This document shows positions 1 to 6,962 of a stretch of DNA of 9,271 nucleotides, in pieces (position 1 is the first letter of the stretch; each line of letters begins with the position of its first letter). This DNA comes from UBA2289 sp041677365. GTDB lineage: Bacteria > Bacillota_I > Bacilli_A > Izemoplasmatales > Hujiaoplasmataceae. The notes below the pieces were generated by a model. It saw nothing but the letters and a program-made list of their open reading frames with translations, had not been told where the DNA came from and searched no databases. Where the stretch lies: NCBI GenBank assembly GCA_041677365.1, contig JBAYQC010000058.1, forward strand, positions 1 to 9,271. The letters are read 5' to 3'. The position numbers were made by a program, and so were the translations under genes.

Positions 1-1137
1 CATACAGCCCCTTCTACTCATGAGATAATTTTGAATAATCTTACAAAATCTGCGATGTATAGTGGGTTAGTAGAAGGAATCGGTCCAAGATATTGTCCAT
101 CAATTGAAGATAAATTAGTTAGGTTTAGCGATAAACCTAGACATCAGTTATTCATCGAACCAGAATCAAGAACAATTGATGAGGTATATCTTCAAGGTTT
201 TTCGACATCAATGCCGCATGAAGTCCAAGAAAAAATGGTTAAATCCCTACCAGGATTAGAAAATGCAGTAATTGCCAAATACGCTTATGCAATCGAATAT
301 GACGCTATTGATTCGAGAGATCTTTGGCCTTCATTAGAATCAAAAATAGTTAATAATCTCTTCTTTGCTGGGCAAGTAAATGGTACAAGTGGATATGAAG
401 AAGCTGCCGGACAAGGATTAATAGCGGGGATTAACGCTCATTTGAAACTTGATAATTCTGAACCTTTGATTTTAAGAAGAGATGAAGCATATATCGGTGT
501 TTTAATTGATGATTTAGTAACAAAAGGCACTAGCGAGCCTTATAGAATGCTGACTTCAAGAGCTGAATTTAGATTGCTATTAAGACACGATAATGCTGAT
601 TTAAGACTCACAGACTACGGCAAGAAAATCGGCTTAATATCGGAAGAAAGATATCAAAAATTTAAAGAAAAGAAATTGAGTATCAATTCAGAAATTGAAT
701 ATTTTAATCAAACCGAAATTACACCAACGAAGGAAATAACAAACTATTTCAATGAAAAAAATCTACCTGCACCTAAGGGAAAAACCAGCTTAGCTGAACT
801 ACTGAGAAGACCTGAGATTTCTTATCAAGATATTGAAGTACTAACAGGTAGAACCTTAGACTTAGATCCAGAAATTAAAGAACAGGTAGAAATAAACATT
901 AAATACCAAGGATATATTGAAAAAAGCATTAAAGAAGCCAAGAAATTAGAAAAAGAATCAAACATTAAAATTCCTAAGGATATCGATTATAATAAAGTAA
1001 CCAATTTAGCATTGGAGGCTAGGGCTAAGCTAAATAAAATCAAGCCAATAACAATATCTCAAGCATCAAGAATATCTGGGGTTAATCCCGCAGATATTCA
1101 GATGTTATTAATTTACTTAAGAAGCAATGAAACATAA
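1..1137 (+). CDS. mnmG: MnmG (GidA), tRNA wobble-uridine modification enzyme, C-terminal 378 residues (5' end outside window)
   Basis: MnmG is the FAD- and NADH-dependent partner of MnmE; together they place the (carboxymethyl)aminomethyl group on C5 of U34 in certain tRNAs, in the cytoplasm. The reading frame is open from base 1, so the gene is cut by the window edge; the TTG at 31 is internal, because THEII just upstream is already family sequence. Visible family marks are PRYCPSIEDK (fragment residues 29-38), the FAD-site stretch GQVNGTSGYEEAAGQG (about 124-139), the DEAYIG and TSRAEFRLLLRHDNAD blocks, and a helical C-terminal domain ending in QASRISGVNPADI, the region that contacts MnmE and tRNA. 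The family is usually about 620-630 residues, so roughly 60 percent is present. It stops with TAA, 66 nt before the preferred rsmG start, the usual Firmicute neighbour. The identification is very secure. Confidence 0.97.
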   Translation, partial: HTAPSTHEIILNNLTKSAMYSGLVEGIGPRYCPSIEDKLVRFSDKPRHQLFIEPESRTIDEVYLQGFSTSMPHEVQEKMVKSLPGLENAVIAKYAYAIEYDAIDSRDLWPSLESKIVNNLFFAGQVNGTSGYEEAAGQGLIAGINAHLKLDNSEPLILRRDEAYIGVLIDDLVTKGTSEPYRMLTSRAEFRLLLRHDNADLRLTDYGKKIGLISEERYQKFKEKKLSINSEIEYFNQTEITPTKEITNYFNEKNLPAPKGKTSLAELLRRPEISYQDIEVLTGRTLDLDPEIKEQVEINIKYQGYIEKSIKEAKKLEKESNIKIPKDIDYNKVTNLALEARAKLNKIKPITISQASRISGVNPADIQMLLIYLRSNET

Positions 1138-1152
1138 GTTTCACATTATTGG

Positions 1153-1181
1153 TTACATATTGATTTTGTTTGTGATAGAAT
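1153..1181 (+). promoter_or_regulatory. Candidate sigma-A-type promoter for the rsmG-parAB operon
   Basis: TTACAT (1153-1158), a 17-nt spacer, then TAGAAT (1176-1181) preceded by TGA, which gives an extended -10 (TGN) element. Transcription would begin near 1188, too close to the ATG at 1192 for normal initiation and well placed for the ATG at 1204. This is a motif match only, in AT-rich DNA where chance matches are common. Read-through from mnmG is also possible because I see no terminator between the genes. Confidence 0.45.
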
Positions 1182-1203
1182 AAAAAAGAATATGAGGGAA
1201 GAA

Positions 1204-1887
1204 ATGAAAAATCTATATTTAAAATTTGATACAGAATTATTCGATTCTCTAAAAACGCCAAGTTTCAAACACTATTTTGAAAAATTGATTGAAGTTAATA
1301 AAGTCATGAATCTAACTAATATTACTGAAGAAAATGAAGTCTATTTAAAACATTTTTATGATTCGGTAATCTTAACAAAAATAATATCTTTAGATAATCA
1401 TTCAATTCTCGATATTGGAGCTGGCGCAGGTTTTCCTTCAATTCCGATTAAACTCTTAAATAACCAACTTAAAATAACCATTGTTGATGGATTAAATAAA
1501 CGCATTAATTTCTTAAAACAGTTAACTGAAGAATTAAACCTTTCTAACATAAATTTAATTCATGGACGAGCTGAAGAATTAGATCAAAGAGAAGGTTTTG
1601 ATCTTGTGAGCGCAAGAGCAGTAGCTAAATTAAACATCTTGTTAGAACTAGCCATACCGAGTGTAAAAATTAACGGATACTTCATCGCCTACAAATCGAT
1701 TAATTATAAAGAAGAACTAAACTCTAGTCAAAATGCTATAAGCACATTAGGCTGCTCACTTGAACAAATTGTCGCGTATGAAATTGATCAAGATTTAACT
1801 CATGTATTACTAATTTTTAAAAAGACCAAAAAAACACCTAAACAATACCCTAGATGTTTTGCTAAAATAAAAAAAGCACCTCTATAA
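1204..1887 (+). CDS. rsmG: RsmG (GidB), 16S rRNA m7G527 methyltransferase
   Basis: RsmG transfers a methyl group from S-adenosylmethionine to N7 of G527 in 16S rRNA; its loss is known to give low-level streptomycin resistance in several bacteria. The protein has a Rossmann-type methyltransferase fold. Visible motifs, counted from the ATG at 1204, are MNLTNI (about 35-40), YLKHFYDS (47-54), the SAM-binding loop DIGAGAGFPS (70-79), IVDGLNKR (93-100) and SARAVAKL (136-143). The tail QYPR...KKAPL matches the basic end of the family. I chose 1204 (227 residues) over the ATG at 1192: the GAGGG at 1194-1198 is then a ribosome binding site about 5-6 nt upstream of the start, and the promoter candidate would leave almost no leader for 1192. 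The next gene begins 21 nt downstream. Confidence 0.95.
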   Translation: MKNLYLKFDTELFDSLKTPSFKHYFEKLIEVNKVMNLTNITEENEVYLKHFYDSVILTKIISLDNHSILDIGAGAGFPSIPIKLLNNQLKITIVDGLNKRINFLKQLTEELNLSNINLIHGRAEELDQREGFDLVSARAVAKLNILLELAIPSVKINGYFIAYKSINYKEELNSSQNAISTLGCSLEQIVAYEIDQDLTHVLLIFKKTKKTPKQYPRCFAKIKKAPL

Positions 1888-1908
1888 TGAGGGAGGAAGA
1901 TTTAAATT

Positions 1909-3108
1909 TTGGAAAAAATTAACAAAGCTTTTCCAGAAACTAAATATTATCGAGAATATCTTGAGTTTAAACATTTAAAAGGTCAAAATCAACTTGTAGC
2001 TTTTATGGTATTGTTGATGATGATTTTAACAGTTTCATATATGTTTATTGCAAAATACCAACTTATTCCGATTATTAGTTTTGGCTTAGGATTTTTGCTT
2101 ATCCTAATATTTAACTATGCTTTAACCGCTTATTCACAAGAACATTATTATTATCTTAAACTAAATAAATATATTACATCAGTAGGCCTTTTTACTTTAG
2201 TGTTAGCGATGATTATCTACCTAAAGTCACCTTCGTTAATTCCCCTGTTTTTCGTTGTTTATGCGATATCTTCAATATATAAAGATATAAGAATTTTACT
2301 AATAGTATCGATTTATTTTTTGTTTTCTTCAATCATGTTATTGATTAATTTTCAGTATATTTTTAATTTTGAAGCGACAATTATCGTAAAAGATTTAACA
2401 ATTGGTTTTTTTGTAATTTTATTTCTAATTATCTTATTGTTATCAAGTTATATAATTGTAAAAGAAAAAACATTTTTTTATCAAAATATTGCCTTAGCTA
2501 AAGAAAAAGAATATCGAAGTTTAGAACTATTGCTTAATCTTCAAGAAAAAGGTAAACCAAGGATTATTCATAATCATGATTATTATGAAAAAACAAAGAA
2601 GTTTTTGAAAGAATTCAGCGAGAATAACAATATTAAAGATTTGTTTACCGAAAAGTTAATAATCTTGCAAAAATTAGAAAATAATCAAAACAAAGAAGCT
2701 ATCCTTTCAGAACATCAGAGTTTTGATTTAGATGATTTAGATAGACTTGAAAATTTGTTATTACATAAAAACTCTTATCTACAAAAACTTATTCTAAAAC
2801 TTAAACATTCACAAACCGCTAAGTTTAAGACTAAAGAGATTTTTTCCGCAACTCATTTTCAAAGCTTTAATAAACAAAATGATTATATTGAAACTAAAAT
2901 ATTATGTTTTGTAGTTTATTATGCCGCATTAAGAAAAGGTTTCTTGGGTTTGAAACCAATAAACGCTGATTCGGTATATGATATTCTTTCTAATTCTGAG
3001 TTCAGTTATTTAATCGATTCGCGAGTTTTAAAGATTTATGAAGAAAACTCAGAAGTTTTTGAACAAATTGTCAAAGAAGTCTATCAAGAGGTGAACGAAA
3101 ATGATTAA
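1909..3108 (+). CDS. Polytopic membrane protein with a possible degenerate HD-GYP-like cytoplasmic domain (first of a pair)
   Basis: I do not recognise a named family. The 399-residue protein has about six hydrophobic segments (roughly 28-48, 53-74, 91-104, 108-124, 128-148, 162-184), then about 210 soluble residues probably facing the cytoplasm. The soluble part reads like an HD-GYP phosphodiesterase in layout. HDYYEKTKKFLKEF (223-236) sits where the first HD-domain helix would be. LDRLENLLLHKNSYLQKLI (277-295) resembles the EEFEIIKxHP helix. ETKILCFVVYYAAL (328-341) and DSRVLKIYEEN (370-380) resemble the family's ARILAVADAYDAL and FDPxLVxxF stretches. The catalytic HD pair and GYP motif are absent, so an enzyme is unlikely. 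That relationship is my inference. The start is TTG at 1909, with GGGAGG (1891-1896) a rather long 12 nt upstream. It overlaps the next gene by 8 nt. Confidence 0.8.
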   Translation: MEKINKAFPETKYYREYLEFKHLKGQNQLVAFMVLLMMILTVSYMFIAKYQLIPIISFGLGFLLILIFNYALTAYSQEHYYYLKLNKYITSVGLFTLVLAMIIYLKSPSLIPLFFVVYAISSIYKDIRILLIVSIYFLFSSIMLLINFQYIFNFEATIIVKDLTIGFFVILFLIILLLSSYIIVKEKTFFYQNIALAKEKEYRSLELLLNLQEKGKPRIIHNHDYYEKTKKFLKEFSENNNIKDLFTEKLIILQKLENNQNKEAILSEHQSFDLDDLDRLENLLLHKNSYLQKLILKLKHSQTAKFKTKEIFSATHFQSFNKQNDYIETKILCFVVYYAALRKGFLGLKPINADSVYDILSNSEFSYLIDSRVLKIYEENSEVFEQIVKEVYQEVNEND

Positions 3109-4276
3109 GTTCATCAAAAAGATTATTAACTCTGAATTTCTTCCTGTAAGTGAAGTTCGGAAACTGAAAGTTTATCTTGTAATGTTATTTTTGTTTGTTA
3201 TTACTTTGGTAACTATACCAATATCCTTTATTTTTGAGTATAGTTTACCGGTTAGAATAATTGCTTTAGCAATATTCATTCTAACTTACTCTCTATCATT
3301 TATTTTAGTTAAACTAAATAAATTCTTTACAGCAATTCAACTTACAATTATTTACTCAATCGCTTTAACCATTTTTTACACCAGAGGAATCAGTAGTTTC
3401 TACGCTTATATTTTCTTTTTTATAACGCTAACAATCATTGTTTTTTACCAAGAAATCTATTCTTATTTTGTTTATGGGACGCTAACCTTAGTCTTGGGTA
3501 TATTATATACTTTATCTTCTTCCGAGGGCTTAGTGGTTATCAATGATATTAGAGGTTCGATATATATTTATATTGCGGCTTTAGCACTTTATTATTTAGT
3601 TAGTTTCTTGCAAATTATCAATAATGAAAAACTATATACAGATTTGAATCTTGAATGGGTAAAACTGAATCATGTAAACAAAAACTATCAAGAAGATATA
3701 TTGTTTTATTTAGAAGAAATGCGAATAGATCAAAACAAAACTAATTTATATGAAGATTTAGAGTTTCAAAAAGCTGTTGTCGAAATCTCTAAATTTGTTG
3801 CACAACAAATTTTAAAAGATGGTAAAGAAATCGTTAATATTGTTGATTTATATGTATATATTCATGAGAAAGGGTTAGACGCAATTTTAAATAATAAGGA
3901 AGTTAGTATTGCCTTAAAAAGGAATGCTAATATGTTAGGGAAGTATCTTTTAAACGAAAATTCCGATATGTTATCCTTGTTAATAAGTTTTTATCTTACT
4001 CAACAACCCACCGATAAGTACGATAAAGATCGTTATAATTATCGTTTAAATCAAATAACCGAACACATAGATGAACAATTCTTGGCTTTTGCTTTAATTT
4101 ATTTTTATTTAGACAATGAAATAAACTACGGTTTTAGATGGAATAACCAATCAAAATTGACCAAAGTAGAAGATATCTTTTTAAACCATGACTTATCAAA
4201 ATATTTTTCTAGCGAACTAATAACATTCTATTTGGAAAATCAAAGTTTATTTGAAAAATATGCAAAAAACAACTAA
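3101..4276 (+). CDS. Polytopic membrane protein, same architecture as its upstream neighbour (second of a pair)
   Basis: This is an unrecognised 391-residue protein with about six hydrophobic segments (roughly 24-46, 51-72, 76-94, 98-116, 119-138, 152-172) followed by about 215 soluble residues. The layout and end of the soluble part resemble the preceding protein: FLAFALIYFYLDN (327-339) and SSELITFYLENQSLFEKY (370-387) align with ILCFVVYYAALRK and DSRVLKIYEENSEVFEQI there. This suggests an old tandem duplication. ALKRNANMLGKYLL (271-284) falls where HD-GYP proteins carry the IKxHPExGxxIL helix, but no HD or GYP catalytic residues are seen. The start ATG overlaps the previous stop by 8 nt and has GAGGTG seven nt upstream. 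It ends 10 nt before parA, with the parA ribosome binding site touching its stop codon, so the two are probably co-translated. Its function is unknown; a membrane partner or regulator of ParAB is only a guess from position. Confidence 0.8.
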   Translation: MIKFIKKIINSEFLPVSEVRKLKVYLVMLFLFVITLVTIPISFIFEYSLPVRIIALAIFILTYSLSFILVKLNKFFTAIQLTIIYSIALTIFYTRGISSFYAYIFFFITLTIIVFYQEIYSYFVYGTLTLVLGILYTLSSSEGLVVINDIRGSIYIYIAALALYYLVSFLQIINNEKLYTDLNLEWVKLNHVNKNYQEDILFYLEEMRIDQNKTNLYEDLEFQKAVVEISKFVAQQILKDGKEIVNIVDLYVYIHEKGLDAILNNKEVSIALKRNANMLGKYLLNENSDMLSLLISFYLTQQPTDKYDKDRYNYRLNQITEHIDEQFLAFALIYFYLDNEINYGFRWNNQSKLTKVEDIFLNHDLSKYFSSELITFYLENQSLFEKYAKNN

Positions 4277-4286
4277 GGAGGAATAA

Positions 4287-5057
4287 ATGGCTTTAGTACT
4301 ATCAATAGCTAACCAAAAAGGTGGCGTAGGTAAGACCACAACCGCAATTAATTTAGCTAGTTCGCTAGCGGAACTAAATAAAAAAATTCTTTTAATTGAT
4401 TTAGATTATCAAGCAAACGCAACTACATGCATGGGCATTAATCGAGGCAGTTTTAAAAAGAGTGTTTTTGACTGCTTTAAAAGAGAAGCTAGTTTTAGTG
4501 ATGTTTTAATCAAAACTGCAAATCCATTAATCGATGTTTTGCCAGCTAAAACTATGGTCGAAGGTGTAGATGAAAAAATAATTCAAGATTCTAACCGAGA
4601 TTTTATTTTGTATGAGTTACTAATGAATGAAAAGGCTGATTATGACTATATACTGATAGATTGTCCCCCTTCTTTAGGCTATATAACCATAAACGCACTT
4701 ATGGCCTCTGATGGAGTTATTGTGCCGGTTCAATGTGAATTTTTAGCGATGGATGGGTTAACCCAATTATTAAATACTGTAAGACTGGTTCAAACGAAGA
4801 AAAAAGTTAATCAAGAAACTTTGACCATCTTTGGGGTTTTGTTGACAATGTTAGATAACCGCGTTAACTCAGGCTTTCAAATCGTTAATGAAATTAAAAC
4901 CTATTTCAAAGAAAAAGTATTCCAGACTATAATTCCTAGGAATATAACTTGTTCAAACGCTACATTCTATGGCGTACCTGTAACTGTTTATTCTCCCAAA
5001 AGCAAATCTTCACTTAGCTACAAAAAATTAGCGAAGGAGGTAATTTCTCGAAAATGA
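4287..5057 (+). CDS. parA: ParA/Soj chromosome-partitioning ATPase
   Basis: This is a deviant-Walker (MinD/ParA-type) ATPase that binds DNA non-specifically as an ATP dimer and works with ParB in origin segregation; in Firmicutes it also influences DnaA. Of 256 residues, KGGVGKTTTA (11-20) is the deviant Walker A with its signature lysine, LLIDLDYQANAT (35-46) is Walker A' with the catalytic-type Asp, and YILIDCPPSLG (121-131) is Walker B. LTMLDNRVNS (186-195) carries the Arg placed like the DNA-binding Arg of Bacillus Soj. The IIPRN...YGVPV...YSPKSKSSLSYKKLAKEV tail is typical of chromosomal ParA. The protein starts directly with the ATPase domain and lacks the N-terminal helix-turn-helix of plasmid ParA type Ia, which supports a chromosomal role. 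AAGGAGG (4275-4281) lies 5 nt before ATG. Its TGA overlaps the parB ATG by 4 nt. Confidence 0.96.
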   Translation: MALVLSIANQKGGVGKTTTAINLASSLAELNKKILLIDLDYQANATTCMGINRGSFKKSVFDCFKREASFSDVLIKTANPLIDVLPAKTMVEGVDEKIIQDSNRDFILYELLMNEKADYDYILIDCPPSLGYITINALMASDGVIVPVQCEFLAMDGLTQLLNTVRLVQTKKKVNQETLTIFGVLLTMLDNRVNSGFQIVNEIKTYFKEKVFQTIIPRNITCSNATFYGVPVTVYSPKSKSSLSYKKLAKEVISRK

Positions 5058-5914
5058 GTAAGGATCCCTTATTAAAAAGAAGTCTAGAAGATTTATTAAA
5101 AGAAAATCAAATCGATGATTTGGAAAAAGAGGAAGTTATTGATGTAACTTTAGATGAGATTTCCCCAAACCCATTTCAACCACGTCGTCATTTCGATGAA
5201 AAAGCTTTAAACGAACTAGCCGACTCAATTAGAATGAATGGAGTTTTACAACCGGTTATATTAAAAAAGGTAGCTAATGGCTATTTATTGGTAGCGGGTG
5301 AAAGACGGTGTAAAGCATCTAAGATAGCGGGTTTCAAGACGGTTCCTGCGATTGTCAGAGATTATAATAATCAATATTTAGCTGAACTTGCTCTACTTGA
5401 AAATATTCAAAGAGAAGATTTATCAATTGTTGAGGAAGCGGAAGCCTATCAAAACGCAATAAAATCTTTGAATCTCACACATCTTGAACTAGCAAGAAAA
5501 ATTGGTAAAAGTCGTTCTTATGTTTCAAATGCATTAGGAATTTTATCTCTTCCAGCAGATGTAATAGATGAAATAAATCAAGGAAATATTTCTATGGGAC
5601 ACGCTAGAAGTTTGAGTAAATTAAAAGATGTCAATCGGATAAAGAAGATTTCTAGCATGATTATTGCAGAACATTTAACTGTAAGAGATATCGAAGCGAT
5701 GGTTAAAAAAGAAAAAAAGAAAAAAGAAATTAAACGTAAAGTTATTAATCCAAATTTGCATTCGGAGTTAACCGAATTAAAAGATAAATTAAACAACGGA
5801 TTAAAACTTAAAGAACCAGTAAAAATTAATAGCAACAGAATTGTTATCACCATCCAAGACTTAAAAGAAATACAGGATTTAAAAAAGTTATTGAGGAGTG
5901 ATGAAGATGTATGA
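5054..5914 (+). CDS. parB: ParB/Spo0J centromere-binding CTPase clamp
   Basis: ParB binds parS sites near the origin, loads as a CTP-dependent sliding clamp, and recruits ParA and SMC. The 286-residue protein has the normal three-part layout. The N-terminal CTP-binding domain (about 28-125) includes ISPNPFQPRRHF (36-47), GVLQPVIL, the CTP motif GERRCKAS (82-89) and ENIQRED (116-122). A helix-turn-helix DNA-binding domain follows (about 140-190, with LARKIGKSRSYVSNALGIL). After a lysine-rich linker (218-229) comes a C-terminal dimerisation domain (about 235-286). The four-nt ATGA overlap with parA indicates translational coupling. The AAGGAGG at 5034-5040 is 13 nt from the start, longer than usual, so coupling may matter. 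It could in principle be a Noc paralogue, but pairing with parA and the absence of another ParB here favour ParB. Confidence 0.95.
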   Translation: MSKDPLLKRSLEDLLKENQIDDLEKEEVIDVTLDEISPNPFQPRRHFDEKALNELADSIRMNGVLQPVILKKVANGYLLVAGERRCKASKIAGFKTVPAIVRDYNNQYLAELALLENIQREDLSIVEEAEAYQNAIKSLNLTHLELARKIGKSRSYVSNALGILSLPADVIDEINQGNISMGHARSLSKLKDVNRIKKISSMIIAEHLTVRDIEAMVKKEKKKKEIKRKVINPNLHSELTELKDKLNNGLKLKEPVKINSNRIVITIQDLKEIQDLKKLLRSDEDV

Positions 5915-6089
5915 GGAAATTAAAGAAGGAAGTATTTTAGTTTTAAAAAAAGGTCATCCTTGCGGTGAAAATAAATGGGAGATTATAAGTTTTGGAACTA
6001 TCTGTAAAATAAAGTGCCTCGGCTGTAACAGGATTGTTTTAATTGATAGGACAGATTTAAAAAAGCGAATTAAGAAGGTATTAAAATGA
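5907..6089 (+). CDS. DUF951 family Cys-rich small protein
   Basis: This is a 60-residue protein of the DUF951 family, a short Firmicute family often encoded beside parB and ychF; its function is unknown. It shows the family pattern GHPCGxNxWE (residues 16-25) and IKCLGCNRxVxIDR (35-48). Cys19, Cys37 and Cys40, with His17 and Cys33 nearby, could form a small metal-binding knuckle (inference). It ends in a basic helix. I prefer the ATG at 5907: GAGGAG (5893-5898) is then 8 nt upstream. The GTG at 5898 and ATG at 5901 would overlap or crowd that site. The gene overlaps the end of parB by 8 nt and the next gene by 4 nt (ATGA), so it is translated as part of the operon. Confidence 0.88.
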   Translation: MYEEIKEGSILVLKKGHPCGENKWEIISFGTICKIKCLGCNRIVLIDRTDLKKRIKKVLK

Positions 6090-6370
6090 AGAAATTACTC
6101 GAAGAAATAATTAAATTTAGAGACGAAAGAGGTTGGAGAAACCATGATACGCCTCAAGCTTTAGCTAAGTCAATTATCATCGAAGCAGCGGAATTGTTAG
6201 AAAACTACCAATGGGAAGATACTTCTCCTAATTTAGAAAATGTTGAAGAAGAACTAGCAGATGTATTAATCTATTCTTTAGCTATGTGTTCTGACTTAGG
6301 ATTAGATCCAGAAAAAATAATTAGAAATAAACTGGTAAAAAACGAAGTTAAATACCCGAAAATAAAATAA
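6086..6370 (+). CDS. MazG-like nucleotide pyrophosphohydrolase
   Basis: This small (94-residue) all-alpha NTP pyrophosphatase belongs to the MazG/RS21-C6 (dCTPase-like) superfamily. Such enzymes hydrolyse (d)NTPs to the monophosphate and pyrophosphate using Mg2+, and are thought to clean the nucleotide pool. The metal-binding pattern is visible: E33-x-x-E36 in IIIEAAELLE and E56-x-x-D59 in EEELADVL. The preceding FRDERGW (11-17) and the TPQALAKS segment, and the following NYQW, are typical of the single-domain MazG-like group. The exact substrate cannot be read from sequence. The start ATG overlaps the previous TGA by 4 nt. It is the last gene of the run; there is no convincing terminator between it and the tRNA promoter. 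Confidence 0.88.
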   Translation: MKKLLEEIIKFRDERGWRNHDTPQALAKSIIIEAAELLENYQWEDTSPNLENVEEELADVLIYSLAMCSDLGLDPEKIIRNKLVKNEVKYPKIK

Positions 6371-6458
6371 ATTCGAATTATATTTTTTTCTATCCATAAA
6401 TCATAATTGTCTTAATCTGGCGATATTGAGTTTTTTTTAAAAAACGGGAAAATAATAA

Positions 6459-6487
6459 TTGACAAATACTATGATAAATAGTAAAAT
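6459..6487 (+). promoter_or_regulatory. Promoter of the tRNA array
   Basis: A perfect -35 TTGACA (6459-6464), a 17-nt spacer and -10 TAAAAT (6482-6487) lie 27 nt upstream of the first tRNA. The consensus -35 and ideal spacing fit a strong stable-RNA promoter. The 144-nt gap from the MazG-like gene (6371-6514) otherwise holds only AT-rich sequence with T and A runs. Confidence 0.8.
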
Positions 6488-6514
6488 ATAATTCGCATTG
6501 CGATGAGATACAAG

Positions 6515-6591
<77 letters not shown>

Positions 6592-6598
6592 TTCTCTT

Positions 6599-6674
6599 GG
6601 GGTATTAGCTCAGCTGGGAGAGCGCCTGCCTTGCAAGCAGGAGGTCAGCGGTTCGATCCCGCTATACTCCACCA
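6599..6674 (+). tRNA. tRNA-Ala (TGC), copy 1
   Basis: 76 nt with encoded CCA. Acceptor GGGGTAT pairs with ATACTCC (one G-U). Loop CTTGCAA gives anticodon TGC at 6632-6634. The 76 nt are identical to the Ala tRNA at 7233-7308, while the flanks of the two copies differ. Confidence 0.97.
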
Positions 6675-6688
6675 TTTTTTGTAATTAC

Positions 6689-6765
6689 GGCGGTGTAGCT
6701 CAACTGGCTAGAGCGTACGGTTCATACCCGTGAGGTTGAGAGTTCAAGTCTCTCCGCCGCTACCA
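6689..6765 (+). tRNA. tRNA-Met (CAT), elongator
   Basis: 77 nt with encoded CCA. Loop TTCATAC gives anticodon CAT at 6723-6725. The sequence closely resembles the Bacillus elongator Met tRNA as I recall it (GGCGGTG start, GGTTCATACCC anticodon arm). The first acceptor pair is G-U, not the C-A mismatch of an initiator, and the order Ala-Met-Ile2-Ser matches a Bacillus array. The elongator versus Ile2 choice rests on these comparisons. Confidence 0.88.
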
Positions 6766-6771
6766 AATAAT

Positions 6772-6848
6772 GGACCCATAGCTCAGTTGGTTAGAGCTAT
6801 CGGCTCATAACCGATCGGTCGTAGGTTCGAGTCCTACTGGGTCCACCA
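6772..6848 (+). tRNA. tRNA-Ile2 (CAT, lysidine-dependent)
   Basis: 77 nt with encoded CCA. Acceptor GGACCCA pairs with TGGGTCC. Loop CTCATAA gives CAT at 6806-6808. Its GGACC start, GGCTCATAACC anticodon arm and GTAGG-TTCGAGT-CCTAC T arm resemble Firmicute tRNA-Ile whose C34 is converted to lysidine by TilS so that it reads AUA. The position after Met and before Ser fits. It could be confused with elongator Met on the anticodon alone. Confidence 0.85.
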
Positions 6849-6864
6849 CTTCTTATAAATAAAC

Positions 6865-6957
6865 GGAGAAATACCCAAGCCCGGCTGAAGGGATCGGTCT
6901 TGAAAACCGACAGGGCGTGAGAGCGCCGCGGGGGTTCGAATCCCTCTTTCTCCGCCA
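6865..6957 (+). tRNA. tRNA-Ser (TGA)
   Basis: 93 nt with encoded CCA and the long variable arm of class II tRNAs (AGGGCGTGAGAGCGCCGC region). Acceptor GGAGAAA pairs with TTTCTCC, and the discriminator is G. Loop CTTGAAA gives anticodon TGA at 6901-6903. Confidence 0.97.
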
Positions 6958-6962
6958 TTTAT

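Noticed and set aside
1128..1143. Perfect inverted repeat TGAAAC-ATAA-GTTTCA over the mnmG stop, considered as a terminator or parS-like site
   Set aside because: No T tract follows, so it is not a standard terminator. The arms are in the wrong order for the parS core (GTTTCACGTGAAAC). No parS match was seen anywhere in the window.
1192..1203. ATG at 1192 as the rsmG start
   Set aside because: It has no good ribosome binding site; the GAGGG that would serve translation lies inside this extension and fits the ATG at 1204.
5578..5853. Open frame of 91 codons on the minus strand
   Set aside because: It lies antisense within parB, is low-complexity, and has no sign of its own translation.
6368..6390. 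AATTCGAATT palindrome plus T run after the MazG-like gene, considered as a terminator
   Set aside because: The palindrome has no loop and folds into at most a few A-T pairs; too weak to support a Rho-independent terminator.
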